From: an uncultured Eubacteriales bacterium
GTDB lineage: Bacteria; Bacillota; Clostridia; Oscillospirales; Acutalibacteraceae
NCBI GenBank assembly: GCA_934465125.1
Contig: CAKSKO010000016.1
Location: 1-11,368 of the forward strand
Reading direction: 5' to 3'
DNA: 11,368 bases
Under the pieces are notes generated by a model. It did no database searches. It was not told where the DNA came from and saw only the letters and a program-made list of their open reading frames with translations. Positions 1-8,164 of the stretch are shown piece after piece; positions within the stretch are counted from its first letter, which is position 1; the number at the start of each line of letters is the position of its first letter. A program made the translations under genes and the position numbers.

Positions 1-779
1 CGAGGTTGACGCATACGCTTGAAGTATCGCAGATCGCCAGAACCATTGCAAGAGCATTGCTTTTTAATGAAGATTTAACAGAGGCGATTTCTCTTGCGCA
101 CGATTTGGGACATACCCCGTTTGGCCACGCGGGAGAACAGGCCTTATCAGAAATCTCATCAAATGGATTTAAACATTATGAGCAAAGTGTTCGGGTGGTT
201 GAAAAGCTCGAACAAGGTGGAAAAGGACTGAATCTAACAAAAGAAGTCCGCGATGGTGTTTTATGTCATACTAGAGGTCGACAGGCAAAGACGGTTGAGG
301 GGAGGATTGTTAGAATTGCAGACAGAATCGCTTATATCAATCACGATATCGATGATGCAGTTCGCGCGGGGGTGCTGGAAGAATCCTCTATTCCGAGAGA
401 AATTACAGCTGTTTTGGGAAACAAGCGAACGAAACGGATTGATACGCTTGTAGCATCACTTGTTGCAAACAGTTATGATGACGTTCTTTGTATGGATAAG
501 AAGGTGCAAAGGGCGTTCGATGACCTTCATGCTTTTATGTATGAATATGTTTACCGCAATCCGTATGCAAAGGCTGAGGAAAAAAAGGTTCCGGTATTGG
601 TTGGGGAATTGTATTGTTATTTTAAGCATCATACAGAAAAAATTCCAGAAGACCTTCAAAACATAGCCAAAGAAGAGGGTGCAGACCGCGCTGTTTGCGA
701 TTATATTGCCGGGATGACGGACCATTTTGCAGTACAGATTTTTCAGGATATCTTTATCCCGAAGGCATGGAGCATTTAA
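1..779 (+). CDS. dgt: Deoxyguanosinetriphosphate triphosphohydrolase-like protein (HD domain), 5'-truncated by window
   Basis: This is the C-terminal ~259 residues of a dGTPase-like HD phosphohydrolase. The family hydrolyses dNTPs to the deoxynucleoside and triphosphate in the cytoplasm and helps control the dNTP pool. The reading frame is open to the window edge (first full codon at 3), and the leading RLTHTLEVSQIARTIARAL is internal to the family, so the TTG at 6 is not a start. About 70-80 residues are probably missing, judging from a usual length near 330-340. Metal-site signatures are visible: the His of THTLEV (codon at 12), the HD pair in AHDLGHTPFGHAGE (codons 99 and 102), and the distal Asp in RIADRIAYINHDIDDA (codon 321). 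dnaG follows after about 54 nt, the dgt-dnaG order common in Clostridia. The substrate preference cannot be read from sequence. Confidence 0.93.
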   Translation, partial: RLTHTLEVSQIARTIARALLFNEDLTEAISLAHDLGHTPFGHAGEQALSEISSNGFKHYEQSVRVVEKLEQGGKGLNLTKEVRDGVLCHTRGRQAKTVEGRIVRIADRIAYINHDIDDAVRAGVLEESSIPREITAVLGNKRTKRIDTLVASLVANSYDDVLCMDKKVQRAFDDLHAFMYEYVYRNPYAKAEEKKVPVLVGELYCYFKHHTEKIPEDLQNIAKEEGADRAVCDYIAGMTDHFAVQIFQDIFIPKAWSI

Positions 780-817
780 TGCTATAAAGCGTAGTCTGTT
801 GTTTTTCTGGATTGATG

Positions 818-824
818 AAAGGGG
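818..824 (+). promoter_or_regulatory. Ribosome binding site deciding the dnaG start
   Basis: AAAGGGG ends directly against the first in-frame ATG (825), leaving no spacer for it. It lies 9 nt upstream of the second in-frame ATG (834), which is a normal distance. This favours initiation at 834. Confidence 0.7.
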
Positions 825-833
825 ATGAACTGT

Positions 834-2600
834 ATGCCGCTACCGGATTCTTTTATGCAGGAGCTCAAAGTAAGGAGTGATATTGTATCGATTGTATCGG
901 GCTATGTACATCTAAAGAGAAGAGGCCGCAATATGATAGGGCTTTGTCCGTTTCATGGAGAAAAAACGCCATCTTTTAATCTGTATCCAGAGAGTGGATC
1001 ATTTTATTGTTTTGGATGCGGAGCCGGTGGAGATGTTATTACATTCATTCGTAAAATTGAAAATCTCGATTATATAGAAGCGGTTAAATTTTTATCAGAG
1101 CGAGCAGGGCTAGAGGTCCCGCTCGACAATCAGGATCAAGGTATTGGGAAAGCGAAAACAAGGATTTATGAAGCAAACAGAGCAGCAGCCCGATATTATC
1201 ATCAGATGCTATACAGCCCGGTTGGTGTGCAAGCGCTTTCCTATTTGAGGGAAAGAGGATTGTCGGAAAAAACGATTAAGCATTTTGGACTGGGATATGC
1301 TCCAGGAACGAGGTTTGCTCTTGTTGATTTTCTAAAAGCAAAGGGCTTTCAAAAAGATGAGCTGATAGGCGCAAATTTAGTGTTTTCTGGGCGGACTTCC
1401 AATTTAGTGGATCGATTTTATGACCGGGTAATGTTTCCGATTATCGATCTAAGAGGAAATGTAATCGCCTTCGGCGGAAGGGTCATAGGGGATGCAAAAC
1501 CAAAGTATCTCAATACATCCGATACGCTTGTATTTCAAAAGAATGCGAACTTATTCGCTTTAAATTTTGCAAAGAATGTTGGAAAAGAGCAACTGATTTT
1601 AGCAGAGGGCTATATGGATGTGATAGCACTGCATCAGGCAGGGTTTCAAAATACGGTGGCAACGCTTGGCACCTCGCTTACAAAGGAACAGGTTACAATT
1701 TTGTCGAGATATGCCAGTGAGATAGTCATTGCCTATGATGCGGATCAAGCGGGGCAGAAGGCGACGAAGAGGGCTATTTCGATGTTCCGAGATACCGGTC
1801 TTCTTGTTAGGGTATTGACCATCCCCAGTGGAAAAGATCCGGATGAATTTATTCGCTCCTATAAAGAAAATGGAGCGATACGGTTCCAGCAGCTTCTGAA
1901 TCATGCTGAAAATGATATAGAATATACCCTGCAAAAGATCAGGATGGGATGCGATTTATCCCTGCCTGAGGGGAAAGTGAAATATTTAACAGAAGCTTCA
2001 GAATTGCTAGCGGCACTTCCGAGTAAATTAGAGCGCGAAGTATATGCGAGTAAACTTAGCGAAGAAATCGGGGTGGAAAAATCATCGATTATGCTGCAGA
2101 TAGAGAAATTAGTTAAAAAGCAAAATAGAGATCATCATACGAAAAAATTTCGTGAAATTGAAGAACAGACAGCGGCAAGACGTGATGAGATTAACCCAGA
2201 AAGGGGAGAACACCTGCGTGCGGCGCACGCAGAGGAGGCACTTTTGGGTTTTGTGATAAACAATCCACAAATGGCACACAATATATTTTCGAGGCTTTCA
2301 CCGGAACAATTCAGTACAACGTTTAATAGACGTGTTTACCAAGCGTTGCAAAGACGGATCGAACATCATCAATCTGTAGATTTAACAGATTTATCGCAAG
2401 AGTTTTCTATGCAGGAACTATCAAGGATTGCAAAAATTCTTTCTTCATATCTTATATCTAGTAATCAAAATGAGGCGGTAGAAGAATATATCTGTGTAGT
2501 ACTGCAGGAAAAAAATAAAATTGATCAAAAGAAAGCGGCAACCGCTGATATAGAGGATCTTAAAAAATACGTAGAAGAGCTCAAGAAGCTCAAAAAATAG
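834..2600 (+). CDS. dnaG: DNA primase DnaG
   Basis: Bacterial primase, which synthesises the short RNA primers for replication and binds the replicative helicase. The protein is 588 residues from ATG 834, within the family's usual 580-640. The N-terminal CHC2 zinc-binding domain shows CPFH (C38, H41) and CFGC (C59, C62). It is followed by the catalytic core with [10 protein letters not shown] and the TOPRIM domain, where EGYMD (258-262) supplies the catalytic Glu and YDADQAG (from 301) the metal-binding Asp pair. The region after about residue 440 ([14 protein letters not shown] and onward) resembles the C-terminal helicase-interaction domain, and a Lys-rich tail ends the protein. An in-frame ATG at 825 would add MNC, but ribosome-binding-site spacing and the family-typical start MPLPDSF favour 834. 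The rpoD start lies 11 nt downstream, suggesting co-transcription. Confidence 0.97.
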   Translation: MPLPDSFMQELKVRSDIVSIVSGYVHLKRRGRNMIGLCPFHGEKTPSFNLYPESGSFYCFGCGAGGDVITFIRKIENLDYIEAVKFLSERAGLEVPLDNQDQGIGKAKTRIYEANRAAARYYHQMLYSPVGVQALSYLRERGLSEKTIKHFGLGYAPGTRFALVDFLKAKGFQKDELIGANLVFSGRTSNLVDRFYDRVMFPIIDLRGNVIAFGGRVIGDAKPKYLNTSDTLVFQKNANLFALNFAKNVGKEQLILAEGYMDVIALHQAGFQNTVATLGTSLTKEQVTILSRYASEIVIAYDADQAGQKATKRAISMFRDTGLLVRVLTIPSGKDPDEFIRSYKENGAIRFQQLLNHAENDIEYTLQKIRMGCDLSLPEGKVKYLTEASELLAALPSKLEREVYASKLSEEIGVEKSSIMLQIEKLVKKQNRDHHTKKFREIEEQTAARRDEINPERGEHLRAAHAEEALLGFVINNPQMAHNIFSRLSPEQFSTTFNRRVYQALQRRIEHHQSVDLTDLSQEFSMQELSRIAKILSSYLISSNQNEAVEEYICVVLQEKNKIDQKKAATADIEDLKKYVEELKKLKK

Positions 2601-2611
2601 GGGGAATATCG

Positions 2612-3718
2612 ATGGAATCAGGACAAATTTCGGAGAAAAAAGCAGTGATCAAGGAATTAATGGAGCACGGCAAAACAAATGGGCAGCTTAGCACGAAGGA
2701 AATCCTGGATGCAATCGGAGAACTCGACTTTGAGCCGGAGCAAATAGAAAAATTTTATGATTCCCTTGAAGCACTAGGGGTTGAGATAGTTGAAGGATTC
2801 GATGAGTCGCCAATTGATGAGGACATTACATTTAATGTGAATCAACAGCAGGGGCAGGCCGCGGAAGCAGCTATGGGGACAGAAACAATCTCAATTGATG
2901 ACCCTGTCAAGGTATATCTAAAGGAAATTGGAAGGGTTCCTCTTTTGACGCCGGAAGAGGAGATCGATTTAGCAATTCGCATTTCAGAAGGTGATATGCG
3001 GGCCAAAAAACGTCTTTCTGAAGCAAATCTGAGGTTGGTTGTTAGTATTGCAAAAAGGTATTTAGGGCGCGGGATGCAATTCCTTGATCTCATTCAGGAA
3101 GGAAATTTAGGGCTTATTAAAGCAGTTGAAAAATTTGATTATACAAAAGGGTTTAAGTTTTCGACATATGCAACCTGGTGGATTCGACAGGCGATCACTA
3201 GGGCGATTGCTGATCAGGCCAGAACGATTCGAATTCCTGTGCATATGGTTGAGACGATTAATAAGGTAAAAAAAGTATCAAGTCAACTTCTTCATACAAA
3301 CGGGCATGAGCCAACGGCAGAGGAAATTGCAGAGGAACTCAATATGCCTGTTGAGAAGGTGCGTGAAATTATGAGGGCATCTCAAGAACCGGTTTCATTA
3401 GAGACTCCGATCGGAGAGGAAGAAGATAGCCATTTAGGTGATTTTATTCCTGATGACGACGCGCCGGCCCCGGCAGACGCTGCTTCTCATACTCTTTTAA
3501 AAGAACAGCTTTCGGAGGTTCTTGATACCTTAACGCCAAGAGAAGAAAAGGTTCTTCGTTTGCGGTTTGGAATCGGAGACGGCAGATCGCGGACATTAGA
3601 AGAGGTTGGAAAAGAGTTTAGCGTTACGAGAGAACGAATCCGTCAGATTGAAGCCAAGGCGTTAAGAAAGCTCCGCCATCCGAGCAGAAGCAAAAAACTC
3701 AAAGATTTTCTTGACTAA
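2612..3718 (+). CDS. rpoD: RNA polymerase primary sigma factor RpoD/SigA
   Basis: Housekeeping sigma-70 factor of 368 residues, close to the Gram-positive SigA length of about 370. It directs core RNA polymerase to vegetative promoters. Region 1.1 lies at about 9-60 and region 1.2 at about 96-128 ([21 protein letters not shown]). Region 2, about 134-211, includes [12 protein letters not shown], the core-binding and -10-reading segments, and the aromatic melting motif [17 protein letters not shown]. Region 3 is at about 212-290, with the finger [21 protein letters not shown]. Region 4 is at about 305-361, with the -35-reading helix-turn-helix [21 protein letters not shown]. The long insert between regions 1.2 and 2 of proteobacterial RpoD is absent. 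The ribosome binding site AGGGGG (2599-2604) overlaps the dnaG stop codon with 7 nt spacing. The dnaG-sigA pair is the classic macromolecular-synthesis operon; here rrf2 follows after 14 nt. Confidence 0.98.
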   Translation: MESGQISEKKAVIKELMEHGKTNGQLSTKEILDAIGELDFEPEQIEKFYDSLEALGVEIVEGFDESPIDEDITFNVNQQQGQAAEAAMGTETISIDDPVKVYLKEIGRVPLLTPEEEIDLAIRISEGDMRAKKRLSEANLRLVVSIAKRYLGRGMQFLDLIQEGNLGLIKAVEKFDYTKGFKFSTYATWWIRQAITRAIADQARTIRIPVHMVETINKVKKVSSQLLHTNGHEPTAEEIAEELNMPVEKVREIMRASQEPVSLETPIGEEEDSHLGDFIPDDDAPAPADAASHTLLKEQLSEVLDTLTPREEKVLRLRFGIGDGRSRTLEEVGKEFSVTRERIRQIEAKALRKLRHPSRSKKLKDFLD

Positions 3719-3723
3719 AGGAG
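3717..3723 (+). promoter_or_regulatory. Ribosome binding site supporting the TTG start of the Rrf2 gene
   Basis: AAAGGAG begins inside the rpoD stop codon (TAA 3716-3718) and lies 9 nt before TTG 3733. No in-frame ATG is available near the conserved N-terminus, so this site decides the non-ATG start. Confidence 0.7.
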
Positions 3724-3732
3724 CGTGTCTGA

Positions 3733-4128
3733 TTGCATATTACACTTGAAGCGGATTATGCGGTAAGGATTGTAGAACGATTGGCTGAATCCAAACAAAA
3801 ACTTGACGCAAACACGGTTTCAGCGGATACGAAAATACCCTTGAGATTTGCGCTGAAAATTTTTAGAAAACTTGTCAAAAGTGGAATTGTGAAATCGTAC
3901 AAAGGAGCCAAAGGCGGGTATACGCTTAATAGAGAACCAAAAGATATCACATTAAGGCAAGTTATTGAAGCGGTTGAGGGACCTTATTGTATTAGCAGGT
4001 GTTTGCAGGAAGAATATGACTGCAGCCATACATATTGTCAGTTTCATCAAGTTTACGATGAAATCTCTAGGCTTGTAAGAGAAAAGCTGGATGCATTTAC
4101 TTTTGATATGGTGCAGACACACTCTTAA
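3733..4128 (+). CDS. Rrf2-family transcriptional regulator with four cysteines
   Basis: A 131-residue protein of the Rrf2 family (IscR/NsrR/CymR relatives), which are dimeric winged-helix DNA-binding proteins. The N-terminus ITLEADYAVRIVERLAES matches the family's first helix. The helix-turn-helix lies at about 26-52 (VSADTKIPLRFALKIFRKLVKSGIV) and the wing carries the hallmark GAKGGYTL (58-65). ITLRQVIEAVEG follows at 72-83. Cysteines at 86, 90, 97 and 102, with H99 and H105 nearby, sit where IscR and NsrR hold an iron-sulfur cluster. The spacing (C-x3-C-x6-C-x4-C) differs from the three-Cys pattern of IscR, so cluster binding is an inference. The start is TTG 3733, backed by a good ribosome binding site; adding Met gives MHITLEADYA. 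It lies 14 nt after rpoD and is followed at once by a terminator, so it is probably the last gene of the dnaG-rpoD transcript. Its targets are unknown. Confidence 0.9.
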   Translation: MHITLEADYAVRIVERLAESKQKLDANTVSADTKIPLRFALKIFRKLVKSGIVKSYKGAKGGYTLNREPKDITLRQVIEAVEGPYCISRCLQEEYDCSHTYCQFHQVYDEISRLVREKLDAFTFDMVQTHS

Positions 4129-4130
4129 AT

Positions 4131-4170
4131 GTAAAAGGAACGAGGAGCTATGCCCCCTCGTTCCTTTTAC
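4131..4170 (+). terminator. Rho-independent terminator after the Rrf2 gene
   Basis: A perfect 15-bp inverted repeat (4131-4145 pairing with 4156-4170) encloses a 10-nt loop. The base of the stem is A-rich on the left and T-rich on the right (TTCCTTTT), so the T tract is part of the stem, as in many Firmicutes terminators. It starts 2 nt after the stop codon at 4128. The symmetry would also allow action on the opposite strand, but no convergent gene is present. It separates the dnaG-rpoD-rrf2 unit from rpoBC. Confidence 0.85.
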
Positions 4171-4218
4171 TGCGTTCCAATCAATTTACAGATCAAATCA
4201 GAAATCGTCAAAAAAAGC

Positions 4219-4247
4219 TTGACACTTTTACAAAAATATAATAAAAT
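4219..4247 (+). promoter_or_regulatory. Predicted sigma-A promoter for rpoBC
   Basis: A perfect -35 box TTGACA (4219-4224) is followed after exactly 17 nt by TAAAAT (4242-4247), five of six matches to the -10 consensus. The flanks are very A/T-rich, including a run of seven A just upstream of the -35 box. Transcription would begin near 4254. A perfect TATAAT at 4237-4242 is spaced only 12 nt from the -35 box and so is less likely to be used. The site lies between a terminator and rpoB, consistent with a dedicated rpoBC promoter. Confidence 0.8.
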
Positions 4248-4253
4248 GATATA

Positions 4254-4414
4254 CTGCATTATAATGGAGAAATATACATTTGATAACTAAATTCTAACAT
4301 GATTTCTTACAAAAAGCAAGAGCGAATTTCACGATTAGAATGCGAAAGTTAAGGTAAGACCTTATTGGAACATACCGAACCGACGGTAAATAGATGAATG
4401 GAGTGATTGAGCCT
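4254..4414 (+). promoter_or_regulatory. Long rpoB leader with inverted repeats
   Basis: About 160 nt lie between the predicted transcription start and the rpoB start. Three inverted repeats are visible. ATTCTAA (4291-4297) pairs perfectly with TTAGAAT (4335-4341). TAAGGT (4350-4355) pairs with ACCTTA (4359-4364) around a 3-nt loop. TACCG (4373-4377) pairs with CGGTA (4384-4388) around a 6-nt loop. None has a following T tract, so they do not look like attenuator terminators. A structural or protein-binding role in regulating beta/beta' synthesis is possible but unproven. The short repeats could arise by chance in A/T-rich DNA. Confidence 0.4.
4400..4403 (+). promoter_or_regulatory. Probable rpoB ribosome binding site (weak)
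   Basis: GGAG ends 11 nt before ATG 4415, slightly long but usable. The other in-frame ATG (4394) has no purine-rich GG-containing site at a useful distance upstream, so 4415 is preferred. Confidence 0.5.
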
Positions 4415-7400
4415 ATGGTAAATGTCAAACCGGTGCATCTTGGGAAAAATGTCAGAATGAGTTTTTCTCGAATTAATGAGGTGCTGGACATGCCCAACCT
4501 GATCGAGGTACAAAAAAATTCCTACAAATGGTTTCTTGAGGAAGGACTCAAGGAAGTGTTTCGGGATGTATCAGGAATCACTGACTATACCGGCAATCTT
4601 GTACTCGATTTTGTGGACTATCACTTAGACGTTGACAAACCAAACTACAGTGTGGAGGAATGTAAGGAACGCGATGCGACTTTTGCTGCAGCACTTCGGG
4701 TAACAGCGCGGCTTTTAAACAAAGAAAGCGGTGAGATCAAAGAGTCGGAAGTCTTTATGGGAGATTTTCCGCTTATGACAGCAAGCGGGACTTTTGTAAT
4801 CAATGGTGCGGAACGTGTTATTGTGTCACAGCTTGTTCGTTCTCCTGGGGTTTATTTTAAGATGGAATATGATAAAACTGGAAAGCAGCTTTTCAGTTCT
4901 ACTGTGATTCCAAACCGCGGTGCTTGGCTTGAATATGAAAACGATGCAAATGATGTATTTTATGTACGCATTGATAAAAACCGTAAAATTCCGATCACTG
5001 TGTTTATCCGCGCCCTCGGCTTGGGAAGCGATGAGGAAATTATTGAATACTTCGGGCGAGATGACCGGATTTTGGCTACAATCGAGAAAGATTCTTGCAA
5101 AAATACGGAAGAAGCGCTCTTTGAGGTTTATCGCAAGTTAAGACCGAGCGAACCTCCAACAATTGAGAGTGCGCAATCGCATATTAATGCCCTTTTCTTC
5201 GATGCAAGACGATATGATATGTCGAGAGTGGGACGTTATAAATATAATAAAAAGCTAGGAATATCAGGTCGCTTGATCGGGCAACAGCTTTCGCAGCCGA
5301 TTGCAAATCCGATGACGGGAGAGTTGATGGCGGATGCAGGAGAAGTGATCACGCGTGAAAAAGCGCTTGCGATCGAAAATGCTGGCGTTTGTTATGCTTA
5401 TATTATGGTAGAAGAGAAAGAAATCAAAGTAATTTCAAATGGAATGGTAGATATTTCCTGCTTTGTAAAATTTGATGCGAAGGACGAATGCGGAATCAAT
5501 GAAAAGGTTCGATTCAGTGTTTTAAGTGAGATTTTAGAATCTTGTAGCTCGGATGAGGAGTTAAAGCAGAAAATAAGAGATCAGAAGGATGAACTGATCC
5601 CAAAACATATTATTGTCGATGATATCTTCGCTTCAATCAACTATATGAACTGTTTGGCGTGTGGAGTTGGAACAACCGACGACATTGACCATTTGGGTAA
5701 CCGCAGAATCCGTTCTGTTGGAGAGCTGCTACAAAACCAGTTCAGAATTGGTTTTTCAAGACTAGAAAGAGTGATCAGAGAAAGAATGACGCTGCAGGCG
5801 CAGGATCTGGAGGTTATCACTCCGCATGCGCTAATAAACATTCGTCCAGTTGTTGCGGCAATAAAAGAGTTCTTTGGCTCTTCACCGCTTTCTCAGTTTA
5901 TGGACCAAACGAACCCGCTTGCAGAGCTTACCCATAAGCGCCGTTTATCTGCATTAGGGCCTGGAGGGCTATCTAGAGACAGAGCGGGATTCGAAGTGCG
6001 TGACGTTCACTATAGTCACTATGGAAGGATGTGTCCGATTGAGACGCCGGAAGGGCCAAACATTGGCTTGATCTCTTATCTTGCCACGTTTGCACGCATC
6101 AACGAGTACGGATTTATTGAAGCTCCTTTCCGCAAAGTAGACAAAGAAACCGGTGTTGTAACATCTGAAGTCGTTTACATGACGGCAGAGGTGGAAGACG
6201 AATTTATCGTTGCGCAGGCGAATGAACCGCTCGATGCTGAGGGGCGCTTTGCCAATACAAAAGTAAACGGACGTTTTCGCGATGAATTTGTTGAAGTTGA
6301 GAGAAGCAGAGCTGACTATATGGATGTTTCTCCTAGGATGGTAGTATCTGTTGCGACAGCGATGATTCCTTTCTTAGAAAATGACGATGCTAACCGTGCT
6401 CTGATGGGATCAAACATGCAGCGCCAAGCTGTTCCACTCTTAAAAACAGAAGCGCCGATTGTTGGGACCGGAATGGAATACAAGGCTGGGGTAGACTCGG
6501 GTGTCTGTGTGTTATCAAGAGAGGCTGGCGTAGTCAAAAGCGTTAGCGCGGATGAAGTTACAGTTGATTATGATTCCGGAAAAACAGAAACATTCCATAT
6601 TACGAAGTTTATGAGATCAAATCAGGGGACTTGTATCAACCAGATTCCGATTGTGGAACGCGGACAGAGAGTAGAACAAAACGAAGTGTTAGCAGACGGC
6701 CCAGCTACCAGCAATGGAGAGATCAGTTTAGGAAAGAACGCACTGATTGGGTTTATGACCTGGGAAGGCTACAATTACGAAGACGCTGTTTTGATCAGTG
6801 AAAAAATTGTACGCGACGATGTTTATACTTCCATTCATATCGAGGAATATGAAACAGAGGCGAGAGATACAAAATTAGGACCTGAAGAGATTACCAGAGA
6901 TATTCCAAACGTCAATGAAGATCTTTTAAAGGATCTTGATGAATCGGGAATCATTCATATTGGCGCGGAGGTACATGCCGGAGATATTCTTGTCGGCAAG
7001 GTTACACCAAAGGGAGAAACCGAGCTGACGGCGGAAGAAAGACTGCTCCGGGCAATTTTTGGAGAGAAAGCAAGAGAAGTTAGGGATACTTCCTTGCGTG
7101 TGCCGCACGGAGAATACGGGATTGTAGTTGACGTTAAAGTGTTTACTAGAGAAAACAGCCATGATGAGCTACAACCTGGTGTCAATAAGGTTGTCCGCTG
7201 TTATATCGCGCAAAAGCGCAAGATTTCTGTAGGAGATAAAATGGCTGGCCGGCATGGAAATAAGGGTGTTGTTTCAAGAATTCTTCCAGTTGAGGATATG
7301 CCGTTTCTGCCGGATGGTACTCCGCTCGATATCGTGTTAAATCCGCTTGGTGTTCCATCGCGTATGAACATCGGGCAGGTATTGGAGGTCCATTTGGGAT

Positions 7401-8152
7401 ACGCGGCGAAAGCGCTTGGATGGAAGATTATGACTCCTGTTTTTGATGGAGCACATGAAGAAGATATTTTTGAGTGTTTTGAAAAAGCTGGATACAGCCG
7501 TGACGGTAAGACAATTTTGAAGGATGGAAGAACAGGGGAATTCTTTGATAATCCTGTTACAGTTGGTTACATGTACTATCTGAAACTCCATCACCTTGTC
7601 GACGACAAAATTCATGCTCGTTCCACTGGACCTTATTCTCTCGTTACGCAGCAGCCTCTGGGAGGAAAGGCGCAGTTCGGCGGACAACGTTTTGGAGAAA
7701 TGGAAGTATGGGCGCTAGAAGCTTATGGTGCAGCTTATACCTTGCAAGAAATCTTAACGGTAAAATCTGACGACGTTGTAGGGCGTGTTAAAACATATGA
7801 GTCGATCGTCAAAGGCCAAAATATTCCAAAACCAGGCATTCCGGAATCATTTAAAGTTCTGATTAAGGAATTACAATCTTTGGGACTCGACGTCAAAGTG
7901 CTCGACGGCGACGAACAGGAAATTGATTTAAAACAAAACTTCTATGAAGACGACGACATGGGACTGTCGCCTGTTGACGATGGATTTGATGAACCGCAAG
8001 TTATGACAGGACTTGATGGATACACCTTGGAAGATGATCCAGACGACAATAATATGGTAGATGAGTCTTCATTCTTTGAAGAAGAATCAGATGAAGAGGA
8101 CGAAGAGAGTTCGCTCGGTTTTGATTTGCTAGAAAAAGAGGATATAGAATAA
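4415..8152 (+). CDS. rpoB: DNA-directed RNA polymerase subunit beta
   Basis: Beta subunit of RNA polymerase, forming one half of the catalytic cleft. It is 1245 residues from ATG 4415; an in-frame ATG at 4394 would add seven residues (MNGVIEP). The start [24 protein letters not shown] is family-like and better placed for the ribosome binding site. The rifampicin-pocket segment [28 protein letters not shown] is intact; Q494, D497, H507, R510, S512 and L514 correspond to E. coli 513, 516, 526, 529, 531 and 533. The active-site segment [13 protein letters not shown] carries K942 and K950, the counterparts of E. coli K1065 and K1073. The C-terminal clamp segment [28 protein letters not shown] is complete. 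The last ~77 residues form a strongly acidic tail (32 Asp/Glu, 2 Lys), longer than the tail I recall for Bacillus. rpoC follows after 12 nt. Confidence 0.98.
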   Translation: MVNVKPVHLGKNVRMSFSRINEVLDMPNLIEVQKNSYKWFLEEGLKEVFRDVSGITDYTGNLVLDFVDYHLDVDKPNYSVEECKERDATFAAALRVTARLLNKESGEIKESEVFMGDFPLMTASGTFVINGAERVIVSQLVRSPGVYFKMEYDKTGKQLFSSTVIPNRGAWLEYENDANDVFYVRIDKNRKIPITVFIRALGLGSDEEIIEYFGRDDRILATIEKDSCKNTEEALFEVYRKLRPSEPPTIESAQSHINALFFDARRYDMSRVGRYKYNKKLGISGRLIGQQLSQPIANPMTGELMADAGEVITREKALAIENAGVCYAYIMVEEKEIKVISNGMVDISCFVKFDAKDECGINEKVRFSVLSEILESCSSDEELKQKIRDQKDELIPKHIIVDDIFASINYMNCLACGVGTTDDIDHLGNRRIRSVGELLQNQFRIGFSRLERVIRERMTLQAQDLEVITPHALINIRPVVAAIKEFFGSSPLSQFMDQTNPLAELTHKRRLSALGPGGLSRDRAGFEVRDVHYSHYGRMCPIETPEGPNIGLISYLATFARINEYGFIEAPFRKVDKETGVVTSEVVYMTAEVEDEFIVAQANEPLDAEGRFANTKVNGRFRDEFVEVERSRADYMDVSPRMVVSVATAMIPFLENDDANRALMGSNMQRQAVPLLKTEAPIVGTGMEYKAGVDSGVCVLSREAGVVKSVSADEVTVDYDSGKTETFHITKFMRSNQGTCINQIPIVERGQRVEQNEVLADGPATSNGEISLGKNALIGFMTWEGYNYEDAVLISEKIVRDDVYTSIHIEEYETEARDTKLGPEEITRDIPNVNEDLLKDLDESGIIHIGAEVHAGDILVGKVTPKGETELTAEERLLRAIFGEKAREVRDTSLRVPHGEYGIVVDVKVFTRENSHDELQPGVNKVVRCYIAQKRKISVGDKMAGRHGNKGVVSRILPVEDMPFLPDGTPLDIVLNPLGVPSRMNIGQVLEVHLGYAAKALGWKIMTPVFDGAHEEDIFECFEKAGYSRDGKTILKDGRTGEFFDNPVTVGYMYYLKLHHLVDDKIHARSTGPYSLVTQQPLGGKAQFGGQRFGEMEVWALEAYGAAYTLQEILTVKSDDVVGRVKTYESIVKGQNIPKPGIPESFKVLIKELQSLGLDVKVLDGDEQEIDLKQNFYEDDDMGLSPVDDGFDEPQVMTGLDGYTLEDDPDDNNMVDESSFFEEESDEEDEESSLGFDLLEKEDIE

Positions 8153-8157
8153 GGGGG
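8152..8157 (+). promoter_or_regulatory. Ribosome binding site for the GTG start of rpoC
   Basis: AGGGGG begins on the last base of the rpoB stop codon and lies 7 nt before GTG 8165. The nearest ATG (8175) is out of frame, so GTG is the start. Confidence 0.75.
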
Positions 8158-8164
8158 TAAAAGA

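Noticed and set aside
6..8. TTG as a possible start of the HD phosphohydrolase gene.
   Set aside because: The frame is open to the window edge and the sequence around it (RLTHTLEV) is a conserved internal metal-site motif, so the gene begins upstream of the window.
783..788. TATAAA as a -10 box for a separate dnaG promoter.
   Set aside because: No acceptable -35 box is found 16-18 nt upstream; isolated A/T hexamers are common in this genome.
4299..4352. A 17-codon open frame (MISYKKQERISRLECES) in the rpoB leader, a possible leader peptide.
   Set aside because: No ribosome binding site precedes the ATG, and there is no attenuator-type terminator downstream; a short open frame here is expected by chance.
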